Assembly: GCA_025526995.1 (NCBI GenBank)
Contig: JAHLKG010000036.1
Span: 1 to 64,000 of the forward strand
Direction of reading: 5' to 3'
DNA length: 64,000 nt
Source of the DNA: Powellomyces hirtus
Taxonomy: Eukaryota > Chytridiomycota > Chytridiomycetes > Spizellomycetales > Powellomycetaceae
Shown here: positions 61,043-64,000 of the stretch, in pieces
Position numbering within the stretch: position 1 is the first letter of the stretch
Layout: every line of letters begins with the position of its first letter
The notes under the pieces: model-generated
Told to the model about the DNA's origin: nothing
Seen by the model: only the letters and a program-made list of their open reading frames with translations
Databases searched by the model: none
Translations under genes and position numbers: made by a program

Positions 61043-62649
61043 TATTTCGAATTCTGTGGCAAGTTTCGGCAATGCAATCAATTTCTTCAGAAATTGGCCA
61101 AGGGTAATTTATCTCCTACGCTGCGTGTTGTCTCCGAACGTGCGACTATATATAAGGAAATGCGGGAGACAGCCCATTTTTTCCGCCCACCAGTGAGTGT
61201 GAGTGTTTGTTTTCACACTTACCTATCAATCAAGGGAACAATAGCCATCTGGAGCGTTCTCGAATCGCTCCCTCTTGTCGCGCTTCGAATTGACGGGTTC
61301 CGCGGACTTGGTACCGATTGTTGGGCTACGCGACGCGGAAACATCGCCCGAGTCCCAACATTCGGAAGGGGTCACCGCCATATTTCCAAGGCATTGGGAA
61401 TGGGCCCTCTTGAGACTTCACTCCGACATGCCCATACCGTCCGCTTGAAAAGCAAAAGCTTATCTGTGGTGGTCAGATGCTCAGTCGTGAGTAGTAAACT
61501 AACTACCAGTGACACTGCATAAAAGGTTCTTGCTCCTATAAATACTATTGGGATGTTGAGGATCGCGTACTCAACGATAGTCCTTACATTAGATCCTAAC
61601 TTGGAATCCCCGCTCGGAACGTGTGACCAACATACCGGTAACCCGACGAGCTGAACTGGATCACGTAGTTTCACTCGACAAGCGAAACCTTCTCATTAAG
61701 ACTTAAGACATAGAATATACATTTCACACATACATCTCCGTGCATCTGACAATGTTACATCGTCATCTGCATCACAGAAGAGCTCTGTAAACCCCTTACG
61801 AAGACATTACAAGGAGTGTTCGAACCCCGACCATTCCTCTGCATTTGCCGATAAAGTACTGGTAAACGCCGATATCTCCAACAATGGATGTATCATGGTA
61901 ATTTTAATGGTTCAGCATGTGTTTGCTTTCAATAGCTACATGCATTATTCATAGCCATTTTGCTTTGAAATACACACAGGTTCTTGTTTGGAAACCATAG
62001 GAAATGTATGGAGACCATATAGGAAATATTCATAAATCCTATCATCGGTAACCGTTGTAATTTCCACCCGTGCCTCGCATGCAGCCGGAAAATACTGCTG
62101 AGAATTTAATGTGAATAACCTTCTCTAGTCATAGTGCGTGATGTTCGCCCCGGTCATTGCCTGTATCGTGTTCGCCGTCGTTGTTGGTGGCATGGTTGGA
62201 TTCGGCCTTGGCCGCGGCCCGTAAGGGTTCGCCGAAAACAACCGCCACGACTGCTCTTCCGTCCGTATACCATGGCTCTTTCGGATATCGGTAGGTCGTC
62301 TACTCCCAGGCGCTCGGGTGCTCGCCGCTACAGCGGTGGATGCCGACATGTTGGTTCTTGCAATGACTGCATGACTGGGGCGAACAGTCCCGTTCCCAGC
62401 AAGAGAGAAGACTGCACTGAGACTCGCTGCACGCCTGAGTGACCAAGCTCTCCGCTCCTATATACCTTCTAGACAAAACAAATGGTAAAGGAAAAAACAC
62501 ATGAACACCCGGGGAGGACAGTTGGATCTTCCGAGGTCCGGCGCTTCCCAAAGCCTGGTTGTGGGAGACGCGGTAGATATGTTCTCAGTCACATGGCTCA
62601 GAAACGCGATCTCCGCATTATCATCACGGCTGCTAGTCTAATAACGCGT
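61043..62649. other. 1.6-kb interval, no confident gene
   Basis: Beyond the GPCR promoter nothing is recognisable. At 62141-62224 (+) a 27-codon frame encodes a hydrophobic helix (IACIVFAVVVGGMVGFGLG), and a minus-strand ATG frame of 74 codons overlaps it; either could be an exon, neither is supported by splice partners. The 61680-62100 part is AT-rich. Confidence 0.35.
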
Positions 62650-62965
62650 CGGCCCCCAGCGAGCACCGCTTGCATGAGGCTTAAATACGCCGCTGCAAGA
62701 TAGCCCACAGATTTTCAATGGGGTTTGAATCAGGGCTGTTGGCAGGGCAATCCATGATAGAAGTGTGCCATACGGTATGCAACTACTTTCTTCCGGGGGG
62801 TTTTCGGTTTCGTACGTGCCTTTTTCTTTCCAAGGTCTCCAAGTTCTTGTGACAGTTGTTGATCAAGACACATTCTGCATGCGCGTCACCTCGTTGATGC
62901 TTCTACCACTCATACGCAATGCTACAATGGCAGCGCGCTGTGTGGGGTCCATGGGTGCCATGATG
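62650..62965 (-). mobile_element. Degenerate Tc1/mariner transposase relic
   Basis: On the minus strand a helix-turn-helix reads DPTQRAAIVALRMSGRSINE, like the N-terminal HTH of Tc1/mariner transposases. About 130 bases on, in another frame, the catalytic-domain motif DCPANSPDSNPIENLWAIL appears (family consensus D-PxxSPDLNPIENLW). Between them a second HTH is only partly legible (HKNLETLERKRHVRNRKPP). Several frameshifts and stops interrupt it and most of the ~340-residue enzyme, including the first two catalytic acids, is gone. Terminal inverted repeats were not found. This is a dead copy with a large internal deletion. Confidence 0.8.
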
Positions 62966-63482
62966 CCTGTGCAATGCCACAAGAGATCTGAAGATCTCAA
63001 GAATCGGCATTGAACTCGTCGCTGGCAAGCCATTACATACGCGTGTACGCGTGTATTCCAACGCAATCGGTTGGCTTGATTTGGGGGGACAAGGGGGGGA
63101 ATCCGCGTCTTTCTGGGAGGGTACATTGTAGGACTTTCTGACGCAAACAATCCCGGCCAAGCAACATGCTAGGCTCAAATAACCGGTCAAAGGTATCGTA
63201 GTAGCATACCTGAAGCGTACACCAGGCACCAGGCTCAACTAGTTGCGGATCACAGAAACGGCAGCAACAGGAGACTGGTAGCGTGGTGAGCAAGGAATGT
63301 AGTGGGGACGTGGAAGAAAGTGAGCATCACCGATTGCTTCTGTGGCGCTTGAAGGCAAACCAGCAGCGCTGATGCGATTCTTCAGTGAAGAAGAGGTTCC
63401 AGAAGCAGAATCATGACATCGTGAAGTCTGTTTTGGCCCTGGATGATGTTGCGCATGATACCAGAATGTTGACATGAAGAGT
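62966..63482. other. Interval between transposon relic and last gene
   Basis: No gene was recognised on the minus strand. On the plus strand an AG near 63388 is followed by KKRFQKQNHDIVKSVLALDD, an open stretch in the same frame as the next gene that meets a TGA at about 63473. It may be an upstream exon of that gene. Confidence 0.35.
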
Positions 63483-63485
63483 TAG

Positions 63486-64000
63486 GGTTAATGCACGGTT
63501 CGCCACCAAAATACGGGAGCTAGAGAATCAGCGCGTAGATTTGGCGGTAAGGAATTGTCTTTGCATGCGGTGATAGCACTTCAGTCCAATGATGCGCTTG
63601 TGCTAGGCCAAATTCTTCAGTTTGGAAGCCCGAATTCTACACCTCGAGTCCGAAAACAAGCTCATGAAAGAGCACAGGCGAGATTTAGAGAGATTGAGTT
63701 CAGGGATGATGCAGATGAATGCGAATGTGTGATATGAATCTTGCTTCTTGTGGGTTCTGTCTCTAAGTGGATTCTATCGTAGAAATCTCTCGAGACGGCA
63801 GTTGAAACCATCAATTCGTTCATGGAGTCCATGTCTGCCACAGCAGCTGCTTTGGAACGTATGGTCCTTCCTGCCTTGAACGACGGCATGAGATTTGTTT
63901 CGCTGTGTGACATGGGTAAGTAACACGTTCATTGTCATCTCCAGGATCATATGCTTACCTCGGTGCTTAAAGTATTCAATAGCAGTCCCGATATGTCTCC
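63486..64000 (+). CDS. Coiled-coil protein, 3'-truncated by window end
   Basis: At least three exons chain in phase: about 63486-63546, 63607-63726 and 63783-63915, the last ending at a GTAAGT donor, so the gene continues past 64000. The peptide reads ATKIRELENQRVDLA, then FFSLEARILHLESENKLMKE and DLERLSSGMMQMNAN, then KSLETAVETINSFMESMSAT. Heptad leucines and Glu/Arg richness indicate a coiled coil. No ATG lies in frame near the first exon; upstream sequence in the same frame (see the preceding interval) is separated by a TGA, so a splice or a decayed start is needed. No family could be recognised. Confidence 0.5.

Overview
This window looks like nuclear DNA of a flagellated (zoosporic) fungus, most likely chytrid-like. 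Nearly every gene is broken by short GT...AG introns of about 50-100 nt. The gene set mixes fungal markers (Pkc1-type kinase with HR1-C2-C1-C1-kinase order, hybrid histidine kinase, Git3-like receptor) with genes that zoosporic fungi share with animals: a MYCBPAP-type flagellar protein, a CECR2-like chromatin factor, a MICU1-type fragment, an SHPRH-type ligase and a class C receptor. There are no operons; genes lie on both strands with 0.2-3 kb between them. All exon boundaries below were worked out by hand from splice consensus and reading-frame phase, so internal consistency is their only check.

Layout. 0-6.3 kb: a low-complexity C2H2 zinc-finger protein, a four-TM claudin/Sur7-like protein, and a nine-exon peroxisomal enoyl-CoA isomerase ending in SKL. 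6.3-8.9 kb: about 2.7 kb without a recognisable gene. 8.9-19.3 kb: a divergent pair, a ~1600-aa mitochondrial PPR protein (-) and a CECR2-like DDT/bromodomain protein (+), whose 792-nt first intron carries an antisense relic of a MICU1-like exon. 19.7-25 kb: a secreted histidine phosphatase (-), tRNA-Trp, a TDG/MUG-type DNA glycosylase (+) and a 7TM receptor (+). 25.5-30.7 kb: SHPRH-like SNF2/PHD/RING protein (-). 30.9 kb: a second tRNA-Trp (-). 32-35.7 kb: PKC1 (+). 37-41.1 kb: an ABCC/MRP transporter (+) with a frame break. 41.1-44.6 kb: only weak ORFs. 44.6-48.7 kb: a MASE1-type hybrid histidine kinase with two receiver domains whose H-box histidine is replaced by Asn (+). 48.9-52.6 kb: 18-exon MYCBPAP-like protein (-). 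53.7-55.7 kb: Kelch-TM-SH3 receptor-like protein (-). 56.7-61.0 kb: 13-exon class C GPCR with tandem bacterial-type sugar-binding modules (-). 62.6-63.0 kb: degenerate Tc1/mariner relic. 63.5 kb to the end: a coiled-coil gene running off the window.

Sensing and signalling genes are over-represented: two 7TM receptors, a Kelch-SH3 membrane protein, a hybrid kinase and PKC all lie within 38 kb. The most unusual items are the class C receptor with a 29-bp tandem duplication across a splice acceptor, the histidine-less hybrid kinase with two intact receivers, the antisense MICU1 relic inside an intron, and the fungal CECR2-like protein.
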